Shown here in pieces: positions 8,794 through 16,243 of a stretch of 64,000 nucleotides of DNA; positions within the stretch are counted from its first letter, which is position 1, and every line of letters begins with the position of its first letter. The notes beneath the pieces are model-generated. The model was not told where the DNA came from and made no database searches. It saw only the letters and a program-made list of their open reading frames with translations. Location: assembly GCF_000385335.1 (NCBI RefSeq), contig NZ_ARWA01000001.1:1504001-1568000 (forward strand), in the 5' to 3' direction. The position numbers were made by a program, and so were the translations under genes. Source of the DNA: Methyloferula stellata AR4 (GTDB taxonomy: Bacteria; Pseudomonadota; Alphaproteobacteria; Rhizobiales; Beijerinckiaceae).

Positions 8794-9981
8794 ATGGCCA
8801 TTTTTTCACCCGCGTCGGAAGTCGAAGTCAGAGAGGCCGTCATCGCGGCGCGGACCAATCGCCGTCCTTTCGCCATAAGGGGAGGCGGAACGCGTTCGAG
8901 CCTTGGGCGTCCGGCCGAGGCGGAAGATATTCTCTCGACCGAAAGACTGCGCGGCATCACGCTTTACGAACCGGCCGAGCTTGTCATCTCCGCCCGTGCG
9001 GGCACGCCGCTCGCCGAGGTCGAGGCTCAATTGGACGCGCATCGCCAGCGTTTGCCCTTCGAGCCCATGGATCATCGCCAGCTTTTGGGCAGCACGGGCG
9101 AGCCTTCGATCGGCGCGATCGCCGCCTGCAATCTCTCTGGCCCGCGCCGGATTCAATTGGGCGCCGCGCGGGATTTTCTCATCGGGCTCAAGCTCGTCAA
9201 CGGGCGCGGCGAAAGCATCAAGGGCGGCGGCCGCGTGACTAAAAACGTCACCGGACTCGATATGGTCAAGCTCAATGGCGGGGCGCATGGCACGCTCGGC
9301 GTTCTGACGGAGGTCACTTTCAAGGTTTTGCCGGCAACGGAAGAGTCGGGCACGTTGGTTCTTGTCGGCCTCGACGATACGCGCGCCATCGCGGCGCTGT
9401 CGGCAGCGCTGACATCCCCCTTTCAACCGACGGGCGCGGCGCATCTTCCGGCGGGTCTTGCCGGCGACCGCGCACTGACGCTGATCCGGATCGAGGGCTT
9501 CGCTTCAGCCGTATCCTACCGCCTCGAGGCTATGCGGACCTTGCTTGCCTCTTATACGGCGGGCGAGTTTTTCGATAAGGAGCGCACCGCGCAGCTTTGG
9601 CGCGACATTCGCGATTGTGCCTTTCTGGCCGAGCCGAGAGATAGAGCCGTTTGGCGCATCTCCGTCGCGCCGGCCGAGGGCGCCAAAGTCGCCGACGCGA
9701 TCAAAAGCCAACTCGACATGCGGTATTTCTACGATTGGGGCGGCGGCCTTTTGTGGCTCTCCGTCAACGCTGCGGGCGATGCAGGTGCGCTGGCGATCCG
9801 CCAAGCCGTGGCGAAATTCGGCGGCCACGCGACGCTGGTGCGGGCGCCCGCCGAAACGCGGGCGGCAACGTCCGTGTTTCAGCCTCTGGCCGAGCCCTTG
9901 ATGAAAATCACCGCCGGGATTAAAGCGAGCTTCGATCCCGACCATCTCATCAACCCCGGCCTCATGTATGCGGGGATTTGA
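8794..9981 (+). CDS. glcE: Glycolate oxidase FAD-binding subunit GlcE
   Basis: 395 residues with the PCMH-type FAD-binding half of the GlcD family and little of the C-terminal oxidase domain, as usual for GlcE. Readable motifs are RPFAIRGGGTRSSLGRP, STGEPSIGAIAACNLSGPRRI and GGRVTKNVTGLDMVKLNGG. It is separated from glcD by a 254-base gap holding the composite repeat. The ATG at 8794 has only a weak ribosome binding site. Works with GlcD and GlcF as a membrane-associated glycolate dehydrogenase. Confidence 0.92.
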   Translation: MAIFSPASEVEVREAVIAARTNRRPFAIRGGGTRSSLGRPAEAEDILSTERLRGITLYEPAELVISARAGTPLAEVEAQLDAHRQRLPFEPMDHRQLLGSTGEPSIGAIAACNLSGPRRIQLGAARDFLIGLKLVNGRGESIKGGGRVTKNVTGLDMVKLNGGAHGTLGVLTEVTFKVLPATEESGTLVLVGLDDTRAIAALSAALTSPFQPTGAAHLPAGLAGDRALTLIRIEGFASAVSYRLEAMRTLLASYTAGEFFDKERTAQLWRDIRDCAFLAEPRDRAVWRISVAPAEGAKVADAIKSQLDMRYFYDWGGGLLWLSVNAAGDAGALAIRQAVAKFGGHATLVRAPAETRAATSVFQPLAEPLMKITAGIKASFDPDHLINPGLMYAGI

Positions 9982-9986
9982 GAGCC

Positions 9987-10658
9987 ATGGCCTTTGTCGA
10001 TCTCGCGGTCGCTGACCGTTTCTTCGCGCTGCCCTTGAAAGAGCGTCTGGCGCGCATTCTCGATGTCGCCTTTCCGATCTGGTGCACGCATGTCAATGAA
10101 GGCGTGAGCCTCGTCTATGACAATACATGCGTCATGGTCCATGACGTGACCGCGAAAATCATGGGCGTGGAAACGCGGCTTGCCAAAGGCGGCTTCGAGA
10201 TTTTCGGATCGCGTCAGGCTTTGCGGATCGAAATGGCGCTCGAACAGTTCAATCCGGACGCGGGCGGTTTCTCCACAACGGCCACGGATGACAAGCTGGC
10301 CTATCTCTTCATGCTGCAATCATCGATCAAGGCCATGACGTCGGAGGACTTCCGCTTCGAGCCCCAATGTCTCTTGCCGCCGGACGAAACCCAGAACAGG
10401 GAACTCGTGGAAACCTACAAGCACGTGTTTTCGGCGCAGTTCCGGTTCTGGCCGAAGGAGCTTTCCGATTATCAAAGCCGCAGAGAGGCTCTTCACGCCG
10501 CCCTGAGGCACATGCCGAGCGCGTCCATCGTGGAACAGGATTTCTCTGCCGAGCTGCGGGTCAAGAACAGGTTCAAGCTGAAACGCAAGGAGCCGCTTGA
10601 GACAGTCGCGACCGAAGTGGCAGCAATTGCCATCGGTCTCGATCTGAGAAACGATTGA
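9987..10658 (+). CDS. Unrecognised protein encoded between glcE and glcF
   Basis: 223 residues, soluble, no signal peptide, rich in aromatic and charged residues (MAFVDLAVADRFFALPLKER at the start, a basic stretch RVKNRFKLKRKEPLE near the end). It has three scattered cysteines and no Fe-S pattern. The ATG at 9987 is six bases after the glcE stop. An in-frame TTG at 9978 would overlap glcE and is less likely. The gene sits tightly inside glcD-E-X-F, four bases before glcF, so it should be co-translated with the glycolate oxidase subunits. I do not recognise the family. An assembly or anchoring role is only a guess from position. Confidence 0.7.
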   Translation: MAFVDLAVADRFFALPLKERLARILDVAFPIWCTHVNEGVSLVYDNTCVMVHDVTAKIMGVETRLAKGGFEIFGSRQALRIEMALEQFNPDAGGFSTTATDDKLAYLFMLQSSIKAMTSEDFRFEPQCLLPPDETQNRELVETYKHVFSAQFRFWPKELSDYQSRREALHAALRHMPSASIVEQDFSAELRVKNRFKLKRKEPLETVATEVAAIAIGLDLRND

Positions 10659-10662
10659 GGCC

Positions 10663-11997
10663 ATGCAAACCACCTTCACTTTGGAACAGCTTTGCGAAAG
10701 CCATACGGCCGCGTCTGAAAAGATTCTGCGCAGCTGCGTGCATTGCGGGTTCTGCACGGCGACCTGCCCGACCTATCTCCTCGAAGGCGACGAGCTCGAC
10801 AGCCCGCGCGGCCGCATCTACCTCATCAAGGACATGCTCGAAGGCGGCAAGCCCGCGACCGAAGAGGTGGTGAAGCACCTCGACCGCTGCCTGTCCTGTC
10901 TCTCCTGCATGACGACTTGTCCGTCGGGTGTGCATTACATGCACCTCATCGACCATGCCCGCGCCTATGTCGAGGATACCTATCGGCGTGGCTGGAGCGA
11001 TCGGCTGCTCCGCACTCTGCTGGCGCATGTTCTTCCCTACCAAGCGCGGTTTCGCCTGGCACTTCGCGCCGCTGCGCTGGCGCGGCCCCTGATGGCGCTT
11101 TTGCCGAAGGGGCGTGATCCTGCCAAGGAAGACCAGCCGCGTCTCTTCGACCGGCTGCGGGCGATGCTCGAACTCGCGCCTACGACTCTGCCCATACCCC
11201 CGGCAGAGCAGGCGGCAACTCCCCAGATTGCGAATGGCACCGCGCGGCGGCGCGTGGTGATCCTGGGCGGCTGCGCTCAACCGGTTTTGAAACCCTCGAT
11301 CAATGCCGCCGCTGCGCGGCTGCTGGCGCGGCAGGGCATCGAGGTCGTCGCTGCGAAGGGTGAGGGCTGCTGCGGGGCGCTTGTCGAACATATGGGCCGG
11401 GAAGAACAGGCGAGGGTCTTTGCGCGCGCCAATATCGACGCGTGGATGGCGGAGATCGAGACCGGTGGTCTCGACGCGATCCTGATCACCGCGTCCGGCT
11501 GCGGCACGACGGTCAAGGATTACGGCTTTCTCTTGCGCGACGATGACGTCTATGCCGCGAAGGCCGCCAAAATTTCCGCTTTGACGCGCGACATCAGTGA
11601 ATATTTGACCGATCTTCCCGCTCTTCCGGCGCGGCCGAACGCGTCTGTTATCGCTTATCATTCGGCTTGTTCGCTGCAACATGGGCAGAGGGTGACGGAT
11701 GCGCCGAAGCGGCTTTTGCGGGAGGCGGGCTTCATCGTGCGCGATATTCCGGAGGGCCACATCTGCTGCGGGTCGGCCGGCACTTATAATATGATGCAGC
11801 CGTTTTTCGCGCGACGGCTGCGGGCGCGAAAGATCGCCAATATCGAAAAGCTGCATGCCGACATCGTGGCTGCCGGCAACATCGGCTGTCTCACGCAGCT
11901 CGAGGCCGGACTATCGATGCCGATCGTTCATACGATCGAACTTCTCGACTGGGCCTATGGCGGTCCCGCGCCCGAGGGACTCATCGTCGCGAATTGA
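10663..11997 (+). CDS. glcF: Glycolate oxidase iron-sulfur subunit GlcF
   Basis: 444 residues. N-terminal bacterial ferredoxin domain with two 4Fe-4S sites, CVHCGFCTATCPTY (about residues 26-39) and CLSCLSCMTTCPSG (about residues 77-90). The rest is a CCG domain pair with KGEGCCGALVEHMG and EGHICCGSAGTYNMM, as in GlcF/HdrB proteins. It carries electrons from GlcD to quinone at the membrane. Last gene of the glc operon. The following gene starts 92 bases on. Confidence 0.94.
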   Translation: MQTTFTLEQLCESHTAASEKILRSCVHCGFCTATCPTYLLEGDELDSPRGRIYLIKDMLEGGKPATEEVVKHLDRCLSCLSCMTTCPSGVHYMHLIDHARAYVEDTYRRGWSDRLLRTLLAHVLPYQARFRLALRAAALARPLMALLPKGRDPAKEDQPRLFDRLRAMLELAPTTLPIPPAEQAATPQIANGTARRRVVILGGCAQPVLKPSINAAAARLLARQGIEVVAAKGEGCCGALVEHMGREEQARVFARANIDAWMAEIETGGLDAILITASGCGTTVKDYGFLLRDDDVYAAKAAKISALTRDISEYLTDLPALPARPNASVIAYHSACSLQHGQRVTDAPKRLLREAGFIVRDIPEGHICCGSAGTYNMMQPFFARRLRARKIANIEKLHADIVAAGNIGCLTQLEAGLSMPIVHTIELLDWAYGGPAPEGLIVAN

Positions 11998-12089
11998 TGT
12001 GAGGCTGCAAATTCGTCGAGAACGGATTGCAAATCGCGCGATGTGGCGCATGATAGCGCATCGGGAATGAGAAGAGGGTGGAGCGGATT

Positions 12090-13178
12090 ATGACGGTGAA
12101 AAAGACGTCGGCATCCAAGACATCTGGCAAGGCCAAGACGCGAGCCGCATCAAAGAAACGCAAGGTGACGGGGACCGGAAGCCCGGCCAAAAAGGCTGTC
12201 GCGAAGAAGGCGGTCGCCAAGAAGAGCGTTGCCAAGAGAACGGTTGCTAAAAAAGCGGCTCCAAGAAAAGCCACCGTCAAAAAGGCCTCGGTCAAAAAAG
12301 CTGCCGCCAAAAAGACAGCGGTCAGGAAAGCCGTCGCGAAAAAGGTGCCCGCAAAAAAAACTGTGGCGCGGAAATCCGCCGTGCAAAAGGCCGTTGCCAA
12401 GAAAACTCTTCCCAAGAAGACCCTCACCAAAAAGGCCCCGGCCAAGAAGACCCTGTCTGCCAAGCCGGTTGTAAAGCCGGTATCGAAAATCGCCGCCTCG
12501 GTTAGAACATCCCCTGCTACCGCACCAAAGGGCGGCGCGTCGAAAGCGCCGAAGGCAAGAGCCGTCGCGTCAAAGCCGCGGACGCGCCCAAGCCCCCCGA
12601 AGACAAGTCCAACGCGGCCCGCAGCGGCGGCGTCGAGAGCGAAACCGGCCGAAGGTCCGGCGGCAAAGCCGATAAGCGCGCCGCGCAGTCCCACGCGGAA
12701 GGCGGGGCCGCCGCAGCGGCCGGCGCGTAGCGCCGCGCGTGGCGTGGCGCCTATGCCGGCCTCTGCGCCGACCGCGAAAGAGGCCGCATCGCGCAGTCTG
12801 GCCGATGAATCCCTGTCCGAGCAAAAGCTGCGCGAACATGTTCGCACCGCCGTGCTCTATCTTGACGCTTGGCTGCGCAGCAGCGGCGCGGAAACAACGC
12901 CTGCCGTGGTGGAATTGGCGCAGCCTGCCGAAGCCTCGCGCGCCCAGGTTTGGCGGTGGCTCGAAAAGGAAGCGCGTTTCGAGGATGATCGTCCGATGAC
13001 GCCCGAGCTTTTCGAAGCCGTTCTCAATCGGGAAATGGAGCTCTTGCGCGAAGACATTGGCGCCGAGGCCTATGAGGCCGGGCTCTTCGTCACCGCGGCG
13101 CAGCTCTTCCTGGATTTGGCGCTTGCGCCGGATTTCGAGGATTTTCCGGGCCTGCCCGCGACGCGGCTTTTGGATTAG
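12090..13178 (+). CDS. Histone-H1-like tail fused to a malate-synthase-like C-terminal domain
   Basis: 362 residues in two parts. Residues 1 to about 130 are nearly all Lys, Ala, Val, Thr and Arg in short repeats ([17 protein letters not shown] and similar), followed by a Pro/Ala/Arg/Ser-rich linker to about 240. Residues 247-362 read like the C-terminal domain of malate synthase [11 protein letters not shown], then [37 protein letters not shown], and LPATRLLD at the end. In true enzymes the segment is close to LMEDAATAEISRAQ, whose Asp is the catalytic base; here that position is Leu276. No TIM barrel is present, so it cannot be a working malate synthase. ATG at 12090 has GGAG seven bases upstream; a GTG at 12078 is less likely. 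DNA or polyphosphate binding by the tail is inference. Confidence 0.8.
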   Translation: MTVKKTSASKTSGKAKTRAASKKRKVTGTGSPAKKAVAKKAVAKKSVAKRTVAKKAAPRKATVKKASVKKAAAKKTAVRKAVAKKVPAKKTVARKSAVQKAVAKKTLPKKTLTKKAPAKKTLSAKPVVKPVSKIAASVRTSPATAPKGGASKAPKARAVASKPRTRPSPPKTSPTRPAAAASRAKPAEGPAAKPISAPRSPTRKAGPPQRPARSAARGVAPMPASAPTAKEAASRSLADESLSEQKLREHVRTAVLYLDAWLRSSGAETTPAVVELAQPAEASRAQVWRWLEKEARFEDDRPMTPELFEAVLNREMELLREDIGAEAYEAGLFVTAAQLFLDLALAPDFEDFPGLPATRLLD

Positions 13179-13250
13179 CTGCGCTAAACTGGCGATGCGC
13201 GGCTTGCGCTTTTCGGCGCTGTCGCGCAATTTCGCGGCTCCGCGCCGCCA

Positions 13251-13274
13251 GATCACTTTCCATGGAAAGTGATC
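13251..13274. repeat. Perfect 24-base palindrome
   Basis: A gap-free palindrome whose left half is GATCACTTTCCA and whose right half is its exact complement. It lies 14 bases before the inverted repeat at 13288-13338, in the gap between the malate-synthase-like gene and the DsbA-like gene. It could be part of a dispersed element or a protein binding site. No evidence distinguishes these. Confidence 0.8.
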
Positions 13275-13287
13275 GGTTGAATAAATT

Positions 13288-13338
13288 AGAGCGGGATGCG
13301 TGCGCAAAACCGCTTCACACTTTTGCTCATCCCGCTCT
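13288..13338. repeat. Dispersed Rhizobiales-type inverted repeat
   Basis: Perfect 11-base inverted arms AGAGCGGGATG and CATCCCGCTCT around a 29-base centre containing AAAACCGCTTCACACTTTT. Elements of this form recur in intergenic regions of Rhizobiales, including methanotroph genomes. It ends 12 bases before the ATG of the next gene, so it lies in that gene's leader. Confidence 0.75.
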
Positions 13339-13350
13339 GGAACCGGTCTG

Positions 13351-13986
13351 ATGACGAGCAGCTCACCCCGCCAGATCGATTATTATTTCAGTCTCTCCAG
13401 CCCCTGGTCCTATCTCGGCCATCCGGAATTCATGCGGATCGTGGCCGGGCAAGGGGTCAAGGTCGCGTATAAACCAGCAGCGCTCGCCGCCGTCTTTGAG
13501 GCGACCGGAGGATTGGTCCTCGCGAAGCGCCATCCCGCACGACAAAACTACCGGCTGGTGGAGCTGCAGCGCTGGCGCGACAAGCGCGGCGTGCCGATGT
13601 GCATGCACCCCAAATTCTGGCCGCTCGATCCGGCGCTGGCGGACCGGACGATCGTTGCGCTGGTCCTGAGCGGCGCGCCGGTGGAAAGCGTGCTGCCGCA
13701 ATTCTTCACCGGCGTGTTCGAAAACGAACGCAATCTTGCCGATCCGGCGACGATCGCAGAGCTGCTCGCCGAGGCGGGATTGGACGCCGAGAAGATGCTT
13801 GCGCTGGCGCAGAGCCCGGCGGCTGCGGCTGCCTATGAAAGAAATACCGCTGATGCCGTCGCCGCCGGTGTCGTTGGTGCGCCGAGCTACGTGCTGGACG
13901 GCGAGCCGTTCTGGGGGCAGGACCGGCTCGAGCTTCTGGAGGACGCGCTGAAAAGCGGGCGCGCCGCCTATTCGCCGGTCGTCTGA
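13351..13986 (+). CDS. 2-hydroxychromene-2-carboxylate isomerase-like DsbA-family protein
   Basis: 211 residues with the thioredoxin-like DsbA/HCCA-isomerase fold: IDYYFSLSSPWSYLG at the N-terminus and GVVGAPSYVLDGEPFWGQDRLELLEDAL at the C-terminus. The Ser in FSLSSPWSYL takes the place of the redox Cys, as in glutathione-dependent isomerases (kappa-GST relatives). There is no CxxC motif, so disulfide chemistry is unlikely. The frame is open from 13300, but the ATG at 13351 starts right at the conserved N-terminus. The true substrate is unknown; aromatic degradation enzymes are not nearby. Confidence 0.85.
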   Translation: MTSSSPRQIDYYFSLSSPWSYLGHPEFMRIVAGQGVKVAYKPAALAAVFEATGGLVLAKRHPARQNYRLVELQRWRDKRGVPMCMHPKFWPLDPALADRTIVALVLSGAPVESVLPQFFTGVFENERNLADPATIAELLAEAGLDAEKMLALAQSPAAAAAYERNTADAVAAGVVGAPSYVLDGEPFWGQDRLELLEDALKSGRAAYSPVV

Positions 13987-14305
13987 GGCCGTGGGCTTTT
14001 GATCCTTCTGCTCGGCTGTTCAAAGCCGTTTCCGGGTGCTTTGCCCAGCTTCGCCGTTCCTCTTTACCGCGAAGGCCTCAATTTCACCCGTCCTTAACCT
14101 TAACGCGCCTTAATCACGGAACCGTCAAAAGGCGGTGTTTCCGTCCCTCGATCGCGTTGACCCCCATAAACTCCCATGATATCCCAAACTGTCCCGTACA
14201 GCTTTTCGATTTGGCAGGGGCCTTCAAACCGCATCCTCACTGGGGATACGGCACGGAGCGCTCACGCTCTCGTTTTGACTCTTCGGGCGATGCGGGTGTG
14301 TTTGA
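13987..14305. other. Intergenic region upstream of the dcw cluster
   Basis: 319 bases without a credible gene. It should contain the main promoter of the division and cell-wall cluster. The only pattern I can point to is the cluster of three TTAA half-sites at 14094-14113. An open frame reading through it into mraZ is a frame-mate of rsmH and has no coding character here. Confidence 0.6.
14094..14113 (+). promoter_or_regulatory. Cluster of three TTAA half-sites, possible CtrA binding region
   Basis: TTAAC at 14094, TTAAC at 14100 and TTAAT at 14110, about 200 bases before the mraZ start. CtrA half-sites are TTAAC, but no pair here has the canonical seven-base spacing (the last two are six apart). 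CtrA controls division genes in related bacteria, so it is plausible but unproven. Confidence 0.3.
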
Positions 14306-14800
14306 GTGGATCGTTTCGTCTCGCATTTCACCAACCGGCTCGACGCCAAGGGCAGGATATCGATTCCCGCTCCGTTTCGAGCTGTCTTGATGCGCGATGG
14401 TTTCGAGGGGCTTTACGTCCATCCCTCTCTGGACCAGCAGGCGGTGGATTGCGGCGGCAACGCGCTTTTGCAGGAGATCGATGGTCTTCTGGCAAAATTG
14501 TCTCCCTATTCGGAGGAGCGGGACCTGTTCTCGACCGCGCTCCTCGGGACAAGCGAGATTTTGAAGGTCGACCCGGAGGGCCGGGTCGTTTTGACGGAGA
14601 CGATCAAGGCCTATGCCGGGGTGACGGGCGACGTCACCTTCGTCGGGCAGGGCAACAAGTTTCAGATCTGGGAGCCGAACCGTTTTCAGGCGCATCTCGA
14701 GGAGGCCAAACATCGGGTGCGCGATATGCGAAGACAGCTCAGCTCCGGATCCGCGACGCCGGACGTGCCGGTGCCGCGATCGCATGGAGCACGGGAATGA
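14306..14800 (+). CDS. mraZ: MraZ, dcw cluster transcriptional regulator
   Basis: 164 residues with two SpoVT/AbrB-like MraZ repeats: the first contains [17 protein letters not shown], the second [22 protein letters not shown], each with the DxxGR signature. MraZ binds DNA upstream of its own gene and represses the dcw operon in enterics. The start is a [20 protein letters not shown] matches the usual alphaproteobacterial N-terminus and no in-frame ATG lies near it. The stop overlaps the rsmH start as ATGA. Confidence 0.95.
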   Translation: MDRFVSHFTNRLDAKGRISIPAPFRAVLMRDGFEGLYVHPSLDQQAVDCGGNALLQEIDGLLAKLSPYSEERDLFSTALLGTSEILKVDPEGRVVLTETIKAYAGVTGDVTFVGQGNKFQIWEPNRFQAHLEEAKHRVRDMRRQLSSGSATPDVPVPRSHGARE

Positions 14801-15837
14801 GTGCGGACCGCAGCGATGCCGATAGGCCCGCTGCGGGCGGACCGGTCCGGCACATTCCCGTGCTTCGCGACGAAGCGCTGGCCGCCCTCGACGTTCGGGA
14901 AGGCGGACTCTATCTCGACGCGACCTTCGGTGCCGGCGGCTATTCGCGCGGCATTCTCGCAACGCCCGCAACCCGCGTGCTGGCGCTCGACCGCGACCCG
15001 ACGGCGATCGCCGGAGGCTTTGACCTCGTCGAAGAGGCGCAAGGGCGACTCATCCTGTCTCAGGACCGATTCTCGAATCTCGCCGGGGCGGCGCGAGATC
15101 TCGGCTTTTCCGGTTTCGACGGTGTCGTCCTCGATATCGGCCTCTCGTCGATGCAGCTCGACGAGGCGGAACGCGGCTTCTCCTTCCGGTTCGAGGGGCC
15201 GCTCGACATGCGCATGGGGCCCGAGGGGCCAAGTGCGGCCGATCTCGTCAACACATTGGACGAGGTGGAGCTTGCCGACATTTTTTATCACTTCGGCGAG
15301 GAACGTGCCTCGCGGCGCATCGCGCGCGCGATCGTGCATGATCGCGCGATCACGCCTTACACCACGACGCTGGCCTTGGCGCAGATGATCGCCCGCGTCG
15401 CGCCAAACCGGCCAAGCGACATTCATCCGGCGACGAAGAGCTTCCAAGCCTTGCGCATCGCGGTGAACGATGAGCTCGGCGAGCTCGCGCGGGCGCTTGT
15501 TGGCGCCGAGAGCCTTTTGAAGCCGGGCGGACGGCTTGCAGTCGTCACTTTCCATTCGCTCGAAGATCGGATCGCGAAGACATTTTTCGCGACGCGCTCG
15601 GGGCGCGGCCAAGCCGCTTCGCGGCGTCTGCCCGGCGAACCGGAAGCAAAAGAGGCGACTTTCAGCCTGCCGAAGGGTCAGCCCGTCGCTCCATCGCAGG
15701 ATGAGATCAAGCGCAATCCGCGTGCGCGCTCGGCAAAGCTGCGCTTCGGCATCAGGAGCGAGGCCGCGCCCCGCGGGCTCGATGAAGCGCTCGCAAAGCT
15801 GATCCGTTTGCCGCAACATGATGCGAAAGGCCGCTGA
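14797..15837 (+). CDS. rsmH: 16S rRNA m4C1402 methyltransferase RsmH
   Basis: 346-residue SAM-dependent methyltransferase (MraW) that methylates N4 of C1402 in 16S rRNA. Motifs: [13 protein letters not shown], the SAM-binding [46 protein letters not shown], and the C-terminal [23 protein letters not shown] and [12 protein letters not shown]. The ATG at 14797 overlaps the mraZ stop by four bases; the frame is open much further upstream, but those residues are antisense-like and unrelated. Confidence 0.96.
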   Translation: MSADRSDADRPAAGGPVRHIPVLRDEALAALDVREGGLYLDATFGAGGYSRGILATPATRVLALDRDPTAIAGGFDLVEEAQGRLILSQDRFSNLAGAARDLGFSGFDGVVLDIGLSSMQLDEAERGFSFRFEGPLDMRMGPEGPSAADLVNTLDEVELADIFYHFGEERASRRIARAIVHDRAITPYTTTLALAQMIARVAPNRPSDIHPATKSFQALRIAVNDELGELARALVGAESLLKPGGRLAVVTFHSLEDRIAKTFFATRSGRGQAASRRLPGEPEAKEATFSLPKGQPVAPSQDEIKRNPRARSAKLRFGIRSEAAPRGLDEALAKLIRLPQHDAKGR

Positions 15838-15838
15838 G

Positions 15839-16231
15839 ATGGTGCGGTTTTTAAACCTCCTTGCGATCCTCGCCTTGGTTGGCTCGGCGATCTATGCCTA
15901 TTCGATCAAATACGAGACGATTTTTCATGCCGAGAAAATCGCTTCGCTCAAACATCAAATCAAAGACGAGCAGGATTCGATCGGCATGCTCAAGGCCGAA
16001 TGGGCGCATGTCATCCGCCCTGAACGGGTGCAGCCTCTGGCCGATAAGCTCCTCGATTTGCAGCCCTTGGCGCTGAACCAGATCGTCGGCCCCGAAGCCT
16101 TACCCGATCGCGGCATGAGGGTCGACGAAATCGGCCGTAAGCTTGAAGCGCTTGGCCTGGCCGAGCCGACCAATACGCCGCGCGACGGCAATGCCGCCGG
16201 TTCCGTCACGCCTTCCAGCCCTGCAAGATGA
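15839..16231 (+). CDS. ftsL: Cell division protein FtsL
   Basis: 130-residue single-pass inner membrane protein. A short cytoplasmic start is followed by a membrane helix (FLNLLAILALVGSAIYAYS, residues about 4-22) and a coiled-coil-like stretch HAEKIASLKHQIKDEQDSIGMLKAEW. FtsL forms the FtsQLB complex and activates FtsWI. Two in-frame ATGs lie upstream at 15818 and 15821 inside rsmH, but AAAGG sits eight bases before the ATG at 15839, which I prefer. Length and position between rsmH and ftsI are diagnostic, as FtsL sequence is poorly conserved. Confidence 0.88.
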   Translation: MVRFLNLLAILALVGSAIYAYSIKYETIFHAEKIASLKHQIKDEQDSIGMLKAEWAHVIRPERVQPLADKLLDLQPLALNQIVGPEALPDRGMRVDEIGRKLEALGLAEPTNTPRDGNAAGSVTPSSPAR

Positions 16232-16243
16232 GATGCAAAACGC

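Noticed and set aside
12150-12386. Phe/Leu/Gly-rich antisense frames opposite the KA-repeat tail
   Set aside because: Low-complexity mirror of Lys/Ala codons, no start signals.
12090-12480. KA-repeat DNA considered as a tandem DNA repeat or CRISPR-like array
   Set aside because: Units are short, variable at the DNA level and only regular as protein; no spacer structure.
14176-14796. Long N-terminal extension of rsmH in the same frame across mraZ
   Set aside because: The extension is an out-of-frame reading of mraZ; the ATGA overlap at 14797 gives the normal RsmH start.
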